Part shown: positions 16,399-25,011 of the stretch, piece after piece
Layout: every line of letters starts with the position of its first letter
Numbering within the stretch: position 1 is the first letter of the stretch
NCBI GenBank assembly: GCA_049324315.1
Contig: JBMOKU010000037.1
Location: 12,287-76,286, forward strand
DNA from: JBMOKU01 sp049324315
GTDB taxonomy: Bacteria; Bacillota; Clostridia; Peptostreptococcales; Thermotaleaceae
DNA length: 64,000 nucleotides
Direction: 5' to 3'
Position numbers and translations under genes: made by a program
Notes under the pieces: generated by a model
Database searches by the model: none
Told to the model about the DNA's origin: nothing
What the model saw: the letters and a program-made list of their open reading frames with translations, nothing else

Positions 16399-17094
16399 AT
16401 GTGTGGGAGATTTTATCTTGCGGTAGAACTTGAAAACTTATTGGAAAGATATGATATTGTAGATGGAGAAATCAATTACATACCCAGGTATAATATTGCG
16501 CCAACTCAGCAAATACCAGTCATCATCAATCAAGATGGAGAAAACAGAATAAAACTGTTTTCTTGGGGATTAATACCTCATTGGGCAAAAGATGCATCAT
16601 TTGCTTCAAAAATGATCAATGCCCGTGCAGAAACACTGGCCACAAAGCCTAGTTTCAAAGACGCGTTTTTATCAAGAAGGTGTATTATTCCCGCCAGCGG
16701 TTTTTATGAATGGGATAAATCTAGGGATAAAAAGCAGCCTTTCAGCTTTCATCTTAAATCCGGCGGTATTATGTCCTTGGCAGGATTGTGGGACAGATGG
16801 CAGAATCCCAATGGTGAAGTGATATATACTTTCGCAATCATAACCACAGATCCCAACGATGTGATTGAACCCTTTCATCATCGGATGGCAGCAATTTTAA
16901 ATCCTGAAGATGAAAGTAAATGGCTTGATCCTGAAAATCGTGATATGATGAATTTGGCAGCACTGTTAAAACCTTATCCCAGTGGAAAGCTTACCTATCA
17001 TAGGGTCTCAGAGGCTGTTAATTCGGTAAGGAATGATGATTCGTCGTTAATAGAACCTGTTGTATCAGAGGAGCAACTAATGTTTGAACTATAA
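16399..17094 (+). CDS. SRAP (YedK/HMCES-type) abasic-site processing protein
   Basis: A 231-residue SOS response-associated peptidase. Cys2 (after removal of Met) forms a thiazolidine link with abasic sites in single-stranded DNA; here the start MCGRFYL puts Cys in that place, which fixes the start at ATG 16399 with GGAGGAG ahead. Other family residues are visible: PRYNIAPTQ (Asn), PASGFYEW (Glu) and FHHRMAAIL (His). It protects abasic sites during replication. Its neighbour mug makes abasic sites, which suggests linked roles. Confidence 0.92.
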   Translation: MCGRFYLAVELENLLERYDIVDGEINYIPRYNIAPTQQIPVIINQDGENRIKLFSWGLIPHWAKDASFASKMINARAETLATKPSFKDAFLSRRCIIPASGFYEWDKSRDKKQPFSFHLKSGGIMSLAGLWDRWQNPNGEVIYTFAIITTDPNDVIEPFHHRMAAILNPEDESKWLDPENRDMMNLAALLKPYPSGKLTYHRVSEAVNSVRNDDSSLIEPVVSEEQLMFEL

Positions 17095-17145
17095 ATGTGA
17101 AAGTACGAAAAGATTACTGAAGAACGGATAAGGGGGAAGTTATGC

Positions 17146-17886
17146 TTGAACGCCTACAGTGGATTTGCTTATGTATATGATTTGTTAATGAAGGATGTAG
17201 ATTATGAGAGATGGGTCGATTATATTGAGGAGATATTTCACAGGTATGACTTTAAACCCTGCAATATTGCAGAACTTGCTTGTGGGACAGGGAATATCAC
17301 CAACGAGTTAGCCAAGCGAGGATACAATCTATTGGGAATTGATATTTCTGAGGACATGCTTTCTGTAGCACAGCAAAAAGCCATGGATATAGGTGTCTAT
17401 GTCATATATATGAATCAAGATATGCGTCGTTTAGAAATTCCTCATGACCTGGATGCTATACTGTGTATTTGCGATGGTATTAATTACATAACTGACGATA
17501 GGGACTTATTGAAATTATTTCAGTCAGTTCACATGCATTTAAAGAACAAAGGACTGTTTCTATTTGATATTAGCACCTATTATAAGCTTAGCAGAATTCT
17601 AGGAAAAAACACTTTCGCAGAGAACCATAAGGATGTATCGTATATCTGGGAGAATTATTTTGATGAGAAGCGAAATATTTGTGATTTTGATTTAACGATT
17701 TTCATGAAGGAAGGTAAGCTGTATCGCAAATATGAGGAAAGTCACAGCCAGAGAGCATATCAAGAAACGGAAATCTTATCCTTACTTGAGAGGACAGGTT
17801 TCCGTCAAGTTCAGATGCATGACGAATTCTCATTTGATAAGCCAAAAGAAAACAGTGAGCGAATCCACTTTGTCTGCCAGAAATGA
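17146..17886 (+). CDS. Class I SAM-dependent methyltransferase
   Basis: A 246-residue methyltransferase. The SAM-binding motif I is AELACGTGNIT (about residues 44-54), then LLGIDISEDML. The motif 'MNQDMRRLEI' and 'ICDGINYI' follow. The C-terminal half is a mixed beta domain seen in DUF-type small-molecule methyltransferases of Firmicutes. TTG 17146 has AAGGGGGAAG seven bases ahead. Its substrate is unknown. It follows the SRAP gene by about 50 bases and may share its transcript. Confidence 0.8.
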   Translation: MNAYSGFAYVYDLLMKDVDYERWVDYIEEIFHRYDFKPCNIAELACGTGNITNELAKRGYNLLGIDISEDMLSVAQQKAMDIGVYVIYMNQDMRRLEIPHDLDAILCICDGINYITDDRDLLKLFQSVHMHLKNKGLFLFDISTYYKLSRILGKNTFAENHKDVSYIWENYFDEKRNICDFDLTIFMKEGKLYRKYEESHSQRAYQETEILSLLERTGFRQVQMHDEFSFDKPKENSERIHFVCQK

Positions 17887-17907
17887 TTTTGTAGACAGCT
17901 TATTGGT

Positions 17908-17937
17908 TTGACAGGTGCCGGAATATTATGTTAAAAT
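17908..17937 (+). promoter_or_regulatory. Likely promoter of the cold shock gene
   Basis: TTGACA at 17908-17913 and TAAAAT at 17932-17937 with an 18-base spacer. The transcript would carry a leader of about 45 bases. Confidence 0.55.
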
Positions 17938-17989
17938 CTAGAAGTATAGTGTTGACTACATACGTTACAATTGTTAGGAGGATTGCTTG

Positions 17990-18190
17990 ATGGAAAAAGG
18001 TACTGTAAAATGGTTTAACGGAGAAAAAGGTTATGGTTTCATTTCAAGAGAAAATGGTGAAGACGTATTCGTACATTTCTCTGCGATTACAATGGACGGT
18101 TACAAGACATTAGAAGAAGGTCAAGCTGTTGAATTCGAAGTGGTTCAAGGAGAAAAAGGACCTCAGGCTACAAACGTTTCAAAACTATAA
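17990..18190 (+). CDS. Cold shock protein (CspA family)
   Basis: A 66-residue single cold shock domain. The RNA-binding motifs are KGYGFISREN (RNP1) and DVFVHFSAI (RNP2). It is an RNA chaperone that melts mRNA structure on cold shock or in stationary phase. AGGAGG precedes ATG 17990; a TTG one codon earlier is possible. It is a single-gene unit with its own promoter and terminator. Confidence 0.95.
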   Translation: MEKGTVKWFNGEKGYGFISRENGEDVFVHFSAITMDGYKTLEEGQAVEFEVVQGEKGPQATNVSKL

Positions 18191-18222
18191 TTTAAAAGTT
18201 TGATAGACGCGTAGCATATTAC

Positions 18223-18246
18223 AGCCCTGATTGTATCAGGGCTTTT
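18223..18246 (+). terminator. Terminator of the cold shock gene
   Basis: AGCCCTGAT pairs perfectly with ATCAGGGCT around TGT, followed by TTTATTAT. Confidence 0.85.
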
Positions 18247-18290
18247 ATTATGGATATAGATTACTTTTCAGTATAATAATAGTAGAATAA

Positions 18291-18464
18291 TGTGTTGTGC
18301 TAGTTGACTCCGATTTACCAGTGTTACGAGGCTTAGAGTTTGTAAGCTGCAGGTTGCACCAAAACTCGCTTTGCTCAAACAGTTGATGCAACGAATCTTC
18401 CGCTGCGCTAACAAACTCTATAAGCCTCTTCACAAAGCAAATCTACATCAACTAGCACAACACA
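18291..18464. repeat. 174-bp imperfect palindromic element
   Basis: The ends are a 17-base inverted repeat beginning TGTGTTGTGCTAGTTGA. Inside are GAGGCTTaGAGTTTGT paired with ACAAACTCTATAAGCCTC, and further in GTTGCAcCAA/TTGaTGCAAC around a CTCGCTTTGCTC centre. The whole would fold into one long broken hairpin. It is more G+C-rich than the flanks. It holds no coding frame. It looks like a small non-coding mobile or MITE-like repeat between csp and hslO. Confidence 0.7.
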
Positions 18465-18501
18465 ACGAGTGAGATAACAAGTATGTAAGGAGGCAGAACA
18501 C

Positions 18502-19386
18502 ATGAATAATTATGTTATTAGAGCAGTGGCAGCAGATAAAAGCTTACGGATCTTTGTTGCCGTTACCACGGCTTTGGTGGAAGAGGCAAGGCGTATACAT
18601 GATACAACACCGGTTGCAACGGCTGCATTAGGAAGAACCCTTACGGCTGCAGGGATGATGGGATTGATGCTGAAGGGGGCCAATGATAAACTATCTATTC
18701 AGATAAAGGGAGATGGACCCATAAAGCAGATTCTTGCTGTCACAGACTCCATGGGAAATATTAAGGGGTATGTTGCCAATCCTCATGTGGATTTACCACT
18801 TAAGTCAAATGGAAAGCTTGATGTAGGTGGAGCTGTGGGACAAAGCGGCAGAATTGTCGTTATCAAAGACTTTGGATTAAAAGAGCCATATATGGGACAA
18901 TCTGAACTGGTGAATGGTGAGATTGGAGAAGATCTGACGGCGTATTTCGCTTACTCTGAGCAGCAGCCATCTGCAGTTGCTTTAGGTGTATTGGTGGATA
19001 GGGATTATTCGGTGAAGCAGGCTGGTGGATTTATCGTCCAGGTTTTACCCAATGCAAGTGAAGAAACGATTGTAAAATTAGAGGAAAGATTGAACCGTAT
19101 TCCTTCGGTGACACAGATGATGGAGAATGATGGAATGGAAGGTGAACAAATCCTAGAAACAGTTGTTGGCGATTTTGACTATGAGATTTTGGATAAACAA
19201 GAGGTAAGATTGGTCTGTGATTGTTCTATTGAACGATTGGAGCAAGCATTAATTAGTATTGGATCAAAAGATTTGGAAAGTATCATTCAAGAAGATGGGG
19301 AAGCAGAATTGACATGCCATTTTTGCAATACCAAATATCATTTTGATAAAGAACATCTAGAAAGATTGCATCAAGAAGCAAAATAG
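18502..19386 (+). CDS. hslO: Hsp33 redox-regulated chaperone
   Basis: A 294-residue cytosolic holdase. The zinc-binding redox switch is visible as CDC (about residue 239) and CHFC (about 272), giving the C-x-C...C-x2-C pattern. The N-terminal domain has the typical 'VAAVTTALVEEARRIHDTTPVATAALGRTL' course. On oxidation disulfides form, zinc leaves and the protein binds unfolding proteins. GGAGG precedes the ATG. It stands alone after the palindromic element. Confidence 0.93.
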   Translation: MNNYVIRAVAADKSLRIFVAVTTALVEEARRIHDTTPVATAALGRTLTAAGMMGLMLKGANDKLSIQIKGDGPIKQILAVTDSMGNIKGYVANPHVDLPLKSNGKLDVGGAVGQSGRIVVIKDFGLKEPYMGQSELVNGEIGEDLTAYFAYSEQQPSAVALGVLVDRDYSVKQAGGFIVQVLPNASEETIVKLEERLNRIPSVTQMMENDGMEGEQILETVVGDFDYEILDKQEVRLVCDCSIERLEQALISIGSKDLESIIQEDGEAELTCHFCNTKYHFDKEHLERLHQEAK

Positions 19387-19477
19387 ATTTAGCTGCGAAA
19401 TTGAAGCAAATCTTTAGAAAAAGCGAATAAATAAGATAAAAATGATAATATTTTGTGGAAAATGGATAATATTAGCA

Positions 19478-19506
19478 TTGACTTATCCCTTGATATGTTG
19501 TATTAT
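19478..19506 (+). promoter_or_regulatory. Promoter of the tRNA cluster
   Basis: TTGACT (19478-19483), 17-base spacer, TATTAT (19501-19506), about 25 bases before tRNA-Val. A small GTCAGT/ACTGAC hairpin follows at 19514-19529. Confidence 0.65.
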
Positions 19507-19531
19507 ATATTTTGTCAGTCTTTACTGACAG

Positions 19532-19607
19532 GGGCGCATAGCTCAGCTGGGAGAGCACCTGCCTTACAAGCAGGGGGTCATAGGTTCGATCCCTATTGCG
19601 CCCACCA
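19532..19607 (+). tRNA. tRNA-Val (anticodon TAC)
   Basis: Acceptor stem GGGCGCA/TGCGCCC, anticodon loop CTTACAA, T-loop GGTTCGATCC, encoded CCA. Confidence 0.97.
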
Positions 19608-19709
19608 ATTTAAAAAACGATACACGTTGAACGATACGCGATACAAGGGAAGAGCTTTAAAGGAATGATCTCGAGTATCGAATACGCGGACCGTGCATCG
19701 ATATAATAT

Positions 19710-19786
19710 GGCCCGGTAGTTCAGTTGGTTAGAATGCCAGCCTGTCACGCTGGAGGTCGAGGGTTCGAGCCCCTTCCGGGTCGCCA
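19710..19786 (+). tRNA. tRNA-Asp (anticodon GTC)
   Basis: Acceptor stem GGCCCGG/CCGGGTC with one G-U pair, anticodon loop CTGTCAC, T-loop GGTTCGAGCC, discriminator G, encoded CCA. The roughly 100-base spacer from tRNA-Val has repeated CGATAC words. Confidence 0.97.
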
Positions 19787-19828
19787 ATTTTAAAATTAGT
19801 TGAAAGTTGAAGGACATCTCTTTTTCTT

Positions 19829-19904
19829 GCCCAGATAGCTCAGTCGGTAGAGCAGGGGACTGAAAATCCCCGTGTCGGTGGTTCGATTCCGCCTCTGGGC
19901 ACCA
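19829..19904 (+). tRNA. tRNA-Phe (anticodon GAA)
   Basis: Acceptor stem GCCCAGA/TCTGGGC, anticodon loop CTGAAAA, T-loop GGTTCGATTCC, discriminator A, encoded CCA. Uncharged, it is the expected effector of the pheS T-box at 36917-37139. Confidence 0.97.
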
Positions 19905-19909
19905 TACAT

Positions 19910-19984
19910 GCGGAAGTGGCTCAGTGGTAGAGCATCGCCTTGCCAAGGCGAGGGTCGCGAGTTCGAATCTCGTCTTCCGCTCCA
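19910..19984 (+). tRNA. tRNA-Gly (anticodon GCC)
   Basis: Acceptor stem GCGGAAG/CTTCCGC, anticodon loop TTGCCAA, T-loop AGTTCGAATCT, encoded CCA after discriminator T. Confidence 0.97.
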
Positions 19985-19991
19985 TTACTTT

Positions 19992-20066
<75 letters not shown>

Positions 20067-20096
20067 TTATATCAACTTATGATAATTTTACTGAAT

Positions 20097-20121
20097 CCTG
20101 GCAAATGCGCTAGGTTTTTTT
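20097..20121 (+). terminator. Terminator of the tRNA cluster
   Basis: CCTGGC pairs with GCTAGG (one G-U) and is followed by seven T bases. Confidence 0.65.
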
Positions 20122-20155
20122 CGTTTTTGTACTTTTATAATAATAGGTGAGGCAT

Positions 20156-20920
20156 ATGGAAAAATTAAAAATGAAAATACCTTTTATGCCCGAGAAAAAA
20201 GCAGCTGTCGTTGTAATTGACGGAAGGACGCCAGGAAAAATAGTGAATAATTTGGTGCAAATGGGTATAGACATAATAAAAACACCCAGATGCGAAGCTT
20301 TGTACGAGGCGATTGCCTGTCATCCAGACATTCTTCTGCATCCGGTCAATGGTACGGATATTGTAGTAGCGCCAAATGTTTATGAAAAGATGAAACCGCT
20401 GTTGCTTGGAATCGGATTAAATCCTGTGATGGGGTGTACTCAATTGAAAAGGAACTATCCTGATAATGTTGCATATAATGTAGCAAGAGTTGGGAACATT
20501 GCCATTCATAACTTAAAATATACTGACCAAATGGTAAGGGAACTGCTTGAAAGAGAAAATGTTACTTGTATTCATGCTAATCAAGGATATTCAAAATGTT
20601 CGATTTGTATCGTAAGTGAAAAAGCCATTATAACGGAGGATAAGGGTATTGGAAAGATTGCAGAAAAATGGGGGATTGAAACCCTTATGATTACACCTGG
20701 TTACATAGATTTGCAGGGATTGGCGTATGGTTTTATCGGAGGGGCTTCAGGTGTTATTGATGAGGATAAGATCGGTTTTTGTGGTTCCTTAGAGCGGCAT
20801 CCTGATTATAGAAGAATCGCTGCTTTTTTAGAAAAATGGAATAAAACGCCAGTTTATCTTTATGAGGGAAATCCAGTTGACATAGGTTCGATCATCCCGC
20901 TTTTAGAAATGGCATACTAA
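20156..20920 (+). CDS. Conserved protein of unknown function, possibly GME-fold (DUF6873-like)
   Basis: A 254-residue cytosolic protein without signal or membrane segments. The run 'HANQGYSKCSICIVSEKAIITED' and the later 'GYIDLQGLAYGFIGGASG' and 'GFCGSLERHPDYRRI' match, from memory, a clostridial family described as a guanidino-modifying-enzyme-like (pentein) fold. If so it may act on or bind a guanidino compound, but I cannot confirm a catalytic Cys-His pair. AGGTGAGG precedes ATG 20156. It lies between the tRNA cluster and ytxC. Confidence 0.6.
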   Translation: MEKLKMKIPFMPEKKAAVVVIDGRTPGKIVNNLVQMGIDIIKTPRCEALYEAIACHPDILLHPVNGTDIVVAPNVYEKMKPLLLGIGLNPVMGCTQLKRNYPDNVAYNVARVGNIAIHNLKYTDQMVRELLERENVTCIHANQGYSKCSICIVSEKAIITEDKGIGKIAEKWGIETLMITPGYIDLQGLAYGFIGGASGVIDEDKIGFCGSLERHPDYRRIAAFLEKWNKTPVYLYEGNPVDIGSIIPLLEMAY

Positions 20921-20999
20921 GAAATATATGTAATTCTGTATTTTGAATATCACTTCTTATTACACATATACTACTAGTACAGTGGAAAGGAGTGAAAAA

Positions 21000-21911
21000 A
21001 TGAAGCTGCTGACTACGATGATTTCCCAGTGTTCAGATTATATGATCTCTAGACTTGATAAAGAAATAAAGAATTTTCACAAAGAAGGAATTGTCATTGA
21101 GCAAAGCATAAAAAATGATGGCAGCATGACAATTATTTCTTATGATTTGAAAGATGAAAGTCTATGTCACTATACGTCAGAAGACTTTGAAATAATCTTT
21201 AAGCATTATATTGCCAATGCTTTATCAGATATTATTATTCAGGAAATGGAAGGAGGACTGATTAAAAAAATCCTCCGTGGACAATATTACTATTTCACAC
21301 CTGTAGAAAGACAAGAGATTTTAAAACATCTGGAAAAACAGATGGAATATGAGGAGTTAAAATGTGTTGAAGGCTTAACCTATAAGATAAGTAGAAAAGC
21401 AAAAATCCTTCAGCAAATCATGGAGTATCTAATGTTCCATGACCATATCCATGTGGACGGGTTTATACGTTTTCGACTCCAAAATTATATTTGTGAACTG
21501 GAAGACCATATAGAAAAAGCTGTAGAAGATTTTATGATGGAAAAGGAGTACAACGAATTTATACGATTACTCAAGTACTTTGTAGACGTTCAGGAATCCA
21601 AGATTAACGTAGTAAATGTGCTAATTTGTTCTGATGGCAAATACATTCTATATGATCATGCTATGAGAATCATTAATAATGAGTATATGGAAGACATTGC
21701 TTTAGAAATGGCGGATAATGACGTAAGCTATGATGATTTGTTGATCAGTTCGTTGATCACAATAGCACCAAAAAAAATTATCATCCATTCGACGGGGAAG
21801 ATATGGAACAAGGAGATTATTAAAACCATTCGAAATGTATTTTGCGAGAGAGTCAATCTGTGCAAAGGCTGTGAGTTATGTCTGGTAACGCAAAGTGTTC
21901 ATGAAGAGTAG
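21000..21911 (+). CDS. ytxC: YtxC-like sporulation-associated protein
   Basis: A 303-residue protein resembling Bacillus YtxC, annotated as a putative sporulation protein of unknown mechanism. The C-terminal region 'SSLITIAPKKIIIHSTGKIWNKEIIKTIRNVF', followed by a Cys cluster (CKGCELC), is the best conserved part of the family. In Bacillus ytxC lies just upstream of thrS, as here. AAAGGAG precedes the ATG; an upstream in-frame TTG lacks a ribosome site. The CxxC near the C-terminus could bind metal. Confidence 0.75.
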   Translation: MKLLTTMISQCSDYMISRLDKEIKNFHKEGIVIEQSIKNDGSMTIISYDLKDESLCHYTSEDFEIIFKHYIANALSDIIIQEMEGGLIKKILRGQYYYFTPVERQEILKHLEKQMEYEELKCVEGLTYKISRKAKILQQIMEYLMFHDHIHVDGFIRFRLQNYICELEDHIEKAVEDFMMEKEYNEFIRLLKYFVDVQESKINVVNVLICSDGKYILYDHAMRIINNEYMEDIALEMADNDVSYDDLLISSLITIAPKKIIIHSTGKIWNKEIIKTIRNVFCERVNLCKGCELCLVTQSVHEE

Positions 21912-22027
21912 CTTACATGTTTCAAATATATAAATGTGCCCAACAGACTCCATATGTTGTAAAGATTTTCATCATATGATATACTTTATTCGACATAAAA
22001 CAAAAGACAATATAGAGGTGAAATCAA

Positions 22028-22630
22028 TTGTTTTGGGCAAAATTGTTTATATTAGCAGTAGTAGGTGCAATTATAGGATGGGGTACAAATGTTTTAGCCA
22101 TTAAGCTTATTTTCAGACCCCTTACACCTATTCGTATCCCTATTTTTCATATACAAATTCAGGGGTTAATACCAAAACGCAAGGCGGATCTTGCAAAAAG
22201 TATTGGTGAGATTGTGGAATCAGAGCTTGTTTCCATCGAAGAGATCATGGATCAATTTATTAGAGATGAGAATAAAAGTGAAATTATCTTCAATATCAAA
22301 CGCAAGATCAAAAAGATCGCAGAGCAGAAAATGCCTGCTTTCATTCCAGGTCCATTTAAAGCAATGCTAATAGAATATATTGACGAAATTATTGAAAAAG
22401 AGGCTGGCAATACCATTGCAGAATTGACGGAGAAAATGATACATAAAGCAGCTGCACAAATAAGTATTTCAGGTATCATAGAGGAAAAAATCAATAATTT
22501 TGAACTGGATAAACTGGAGCAAATTATTATTGCTATTGCAAAAAAAGAGCTAAAGCATATAGAGGTACTGGGTGGGGTTATTGGATTTGTAATTGGCCTT
22601 GTGCAGGGATTGATTATTTTACTCATATAA
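22028..22630 (+). CDS. DUF445-family membrane protein (YheB-like)
   Basis: A 200-residue protein with an N-terminal membrane helix (about 4-20) containing GWGTNVLAIKLIFRPL, the DUF445 signature, and a C-terminal hydrophobic helix (about 181-199). Between them lies a long, charged, mostly helical region. It has the hairpin topology of two membrane anchors with a cytosolic coiled domain. TTG 22028 is the start, with AGAGGTG seven bases ahead. Family function is unknown; Bacillus YheB is a relative. It precedes the thrS T-box. Confidence 0.8.
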   Translation: MFWAKLFILAVVGAIIGWGTNVLAIKLIFRPLTPIRIPIFHIQIQGLIPKRKADLAKSIGEIVESELVSIEEIMDQFIRDENKSEIIFNIKRKIKKIAEQKMPAFIPGPFKAMLIEYIDEIIEKEAGNTIAELTEKMIHKAAAQISISGIIEEKINNFELDKLEQIIIAIAKKELKHIEVLGGVIGFVIGLVQGLIILLI

Positions 22631-22704
22631 GGGTATGATAAGACGAAGCTTGTGATAGCAATCGTCATTTGATGTATAGAAAATAGGGAGATTGTTTAAA
22701 CTTA

Positions 22705-22733
22705 TTGACAAGAAAAAAATATATATTTATAAT
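22705..22733 (+). promoter_or_regulatory. SigA-type promoter of thrS
   Basis: TTGACA (22705-22710), exactly 17 bases, TATAAT (22728-22733): a consensus promoter ahead of the T-box leader. Confidence 0.9.
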
Positions 22734-22741
22734 GAAGAAAA

Positions 22742-23006
22742 GATTTTGATGAACTAAATATGGTTTTGACGATGAAAAGGAAGAGTACTATGGACCCAGT
22801 CCACAGAGAGAGAGTGCCATGGGCTGAAAGCATTCTTGATATGGATATAGGAAAACTACCTTCGAGTTGCAGCTGAATAACATTTTGTGAAAGGCTGTCG
22901 TAAGGCAACGTTACTGTCGATGAGTGGATTTTATCAATAAGGGTGGAACCGCGGGAGCAACCTCTCGTCCCTAAGCTATTAGGCTTTAGGACGGAGAGGT
23001 TTTTTT
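22742..23006 (+). promoter_or_regulatory. T-box leader (threonine) controlling thrS
   Basis: The T-box sequence GGGTGGAACCGCGGG is at 22941-22955. A strong terminator follows (CCTCTCGTCC.. pairing with GGACGGAGAGG, 22961-22999, then seven T bases). Stem I ends with GAAAACTACCTTCG; the specifier reads ACT (or ACC), both threonine codons, matching the downstream gene. Uncharged tRNA-Thr should stabilise the antiterminator. Confidence 0.93.
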
Positions 23007-23053
23007 ATTGTAAACAAAAAATAGTATATATAAGTACGAGGGAGGTTATAAAA

Positions 23054-24967
23054 ATGGAAAATATTAAGATTACTTTAAAAGACGGAACTGTCAAGGAATT
23101 TCCTAAGGGAATTACAGTTCTTGAAATTGCAGAAAATATCAGTTCCAGATTAGCTAAAGAAGCAGTAGGTGGAGAAGTTAATCAAAAGGTCGTAGATTTG
23201 AAATTTTCCGTACAACAGGATGTAGCATTAAGCATTTTGAAATTTGAAGATGAAGACGGACAAGATGTTTTCAGACATACCAGCTCCCATATTCTAGCCC
23301 AAGCTGTTCAACGGTTGTATCCAGGCACAAAACTTGCGATTGGCCCTGCTATTGAGAATGGCTTCTACTATGATTTCGATTCAGACCATAGATTTACACA
23401 AGAAGATCTTGAGAAGATTGAAGCAGAAATGAATAAAATTGTTCAAGAGGACCTAGCTGTAGAAAGATTTGAACTGCTAAGGACTGAGGCTGTTAAATAT
23501 ATGGAGGACAGAAAGGAACCTTATAAGGTTGAGTTGATCCAAGATTTGCCGGAGGATGCAGTGATTTCCTTCTACAAGCAAGGGGAATTTGTAGATCTGT
23601 GCGCTGGTCCGCATTTGCCAAGCACGAGAGCTGTTAAAGCCATCAAGCTTTTGAGTGTAGCGGGAGCTTACTGGCGTGGAGATGAAAAAAACAAAATGCT
23701 TCAGAGAGTTTACGGTACTTCTTTCCCAAAACAGAAAATGCTGGAAGAGTATATTCATCGCTTGGAAGAAGCGAAGAAGAGAGACCACAGAAAATTAGGC
23801 AAAGAACTGGATTTATTTAGTATTCAAGAGGAGGGACCTGGATTTCCTTTCTTCCATCCAAAAGGAATGGTTATACGAAACCAGCTAGAGAATTTCTGGC
23901 GGAAATCCCATGTGAAGCGGGTCTATGATGAGGTTAAAACACCTATCATCCTGAACCAGCAGCTATGGCATACATCTGGACATTGGGATCATTATAAAGA
24001 AAACATGTATTTCACAAATATTGATGAGCTTGATTATGCAGTTAAGCCTATGAACTGCCCTGGAGCGATGCTGGTATATAAGCGTAAAATGTACAGCTAT
24101 AGAGACTTTCCTATTAGAATGGCTGAATTAGGACTAGTTCACAGGCATGAGCTGTCAGGTGCCCTTCACGGTCTTATGAGAGTACGGGCTTTTACGCAAG
24201 ATGATGCCCATATTTTTATGCTTCCTGAACAAATCAAAGATGAAATTAAGGGCGTAATTGATTTTGTTGATTATGTATATAATATTTTTGGATTTAAATA
24301 CCATATAGAATTATCCACAAGGCCGGAAAATTCCATGGGGACAGACCAAGAATGGAATATGGCAACGAATGCGTTAAAGGAAGTATTAGATGAGAAGGGT
24401 CTTGTCTACAAGATTAACGAGGGAGATGGCGCATTCTATGGACCGAAGATTGACTTCCATCTAGAAGATTCTATTGGGAGAACATGGCAGTGCGGTACAA
24501 TTCAGTTGGATTTCCAAATGCCGCAAAAATTTGACTTAACTTATATCGGAAGCGATAGTGAAAAGCACAGACCCGTTATGCTCCATAGAGTAATATTTGG
24601 TAGTATCGAACGGTTTATTGGTATTTTAGTAGAACATTTTGCAGGAAAATTCCCTGTTTGGTTAGCACCGGTACAAGTGAAAATACTGCCGATAGCAGAT
24701 AAATTCTTACCTTATGCCCAAAGCATAGCGGAAGCCCTAGAGAATGAAGATATCCGCGTTGAACTTGATGACAGGAATGAGAAAATTGGATATAAGATCC
24801 GTGAAGCTCAGCTAGAAAAGGTACCGTATATGCTGATCATAGGCGAAAAAGAAATGGAAGCTGGCGTAATTTCTGTAAGAGCCAGAGATAAAGGGGATTT
24901 AGGAAGTCAAGAATTAAAGATGTTCATCGGTCAAGTACAAGATGAAGTAAAAAATAAAACATTATAG
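23054..24967 (+). CDS. thrS: Threonine-tRNA ligase
   Basis: Charges tRNA-Thr. The 637-residue protein has an N-terminal TGS domain (about 1-62), the second additional/editing domain with HTSSHILAQAV (about 73-83), a class II catalytic core including 'HRHELSGALHGLMRVRAFTQDDAHIF', and the C-terminal anticodon-binding domain ('LAPVQVKILPIADK', about 540 on). The zinc ligands are in 'MNCPGAM' and the 'HR..LSGAL' region. GGAGG precedes ATG 23054; the open frame continues upstream only through the T-box and is not translated. Regulated by the T-box leader. Confidence 0.97.
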   Translation: MENIKITLKDGTVKEFPKGITVLEIAENISSRLAKEAVGGEVNQKVVDLKFSVQQDVALSILKFEDEDGQDVFRHTSSHILAQAVQRLYPGTKLAIGPAIENGFYYDFDSDHRFTQEDLEKIEAEMNKIVQEDLAVERFELLRTEAVKYMEDRKEPYKVELIQDLPEDAVISFYKQGEFVDLCAGPHLPSTRAVKAIKLLSVAGAYWRGDEKNKMLQRVYGTSFPKQKMLEEYIHRLEEAKKRDHRKLGKELDLFSIQEEGPGFPFFHPKGMVIRNQLENFWRKSHVKRVYDEVKTPIILNQQLWHTSGHWDHYKENMYFTNIDELDYAVKPMNCPGAMLVYKRKMYSYRDFPIRMAELGLVHRHELSGALHGLMRVRAFTQDDAHIFMLPEQIKDEIKGVIDFVDYVYNIFGFKYHIELSTRPENSMGTDQEWNMATNALKEVLDEKGLVYKINEGDGAFYGPKIDFHLEDSIGRTWQCGTIQLDFQMPQKFDLTYIGSDSEKHRPVMLHRVIFGSIERFIGILVEHFAGKFPVWLAPVQVKILPIADKFLPYAQSIAEALENEDIRVELDDRNEKIGYKIREAQLEKVPYMLIIGEKEMEAGVISVRARDKGDLGSQELKMFIGQVQDEVKNKTL

Positions 24968-24976
24968 GCTAGACAT

Positions 24977-25011
24977 AAAAAGAGTCGTTGGATTACTTAA
25001 CGACTCTTTTT
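24977..25011. terminator. Bidirectional terminator between thrS and ftsH
   Basis: AAAAAGAGTCGTT pairs perfectly over 13 bp with AACGACTCTTTTT around a 9-base loop. It overlaps the last bases of the convergent ftsH. Confidence 0.9.

Noticed and set aside
22943..23053. N-terminal extension of thrS from a TTG
   Set aside because: It would translate the T-box and its terminator; ATG 23054 has a proper ribosome site and the normal family N-terminus.
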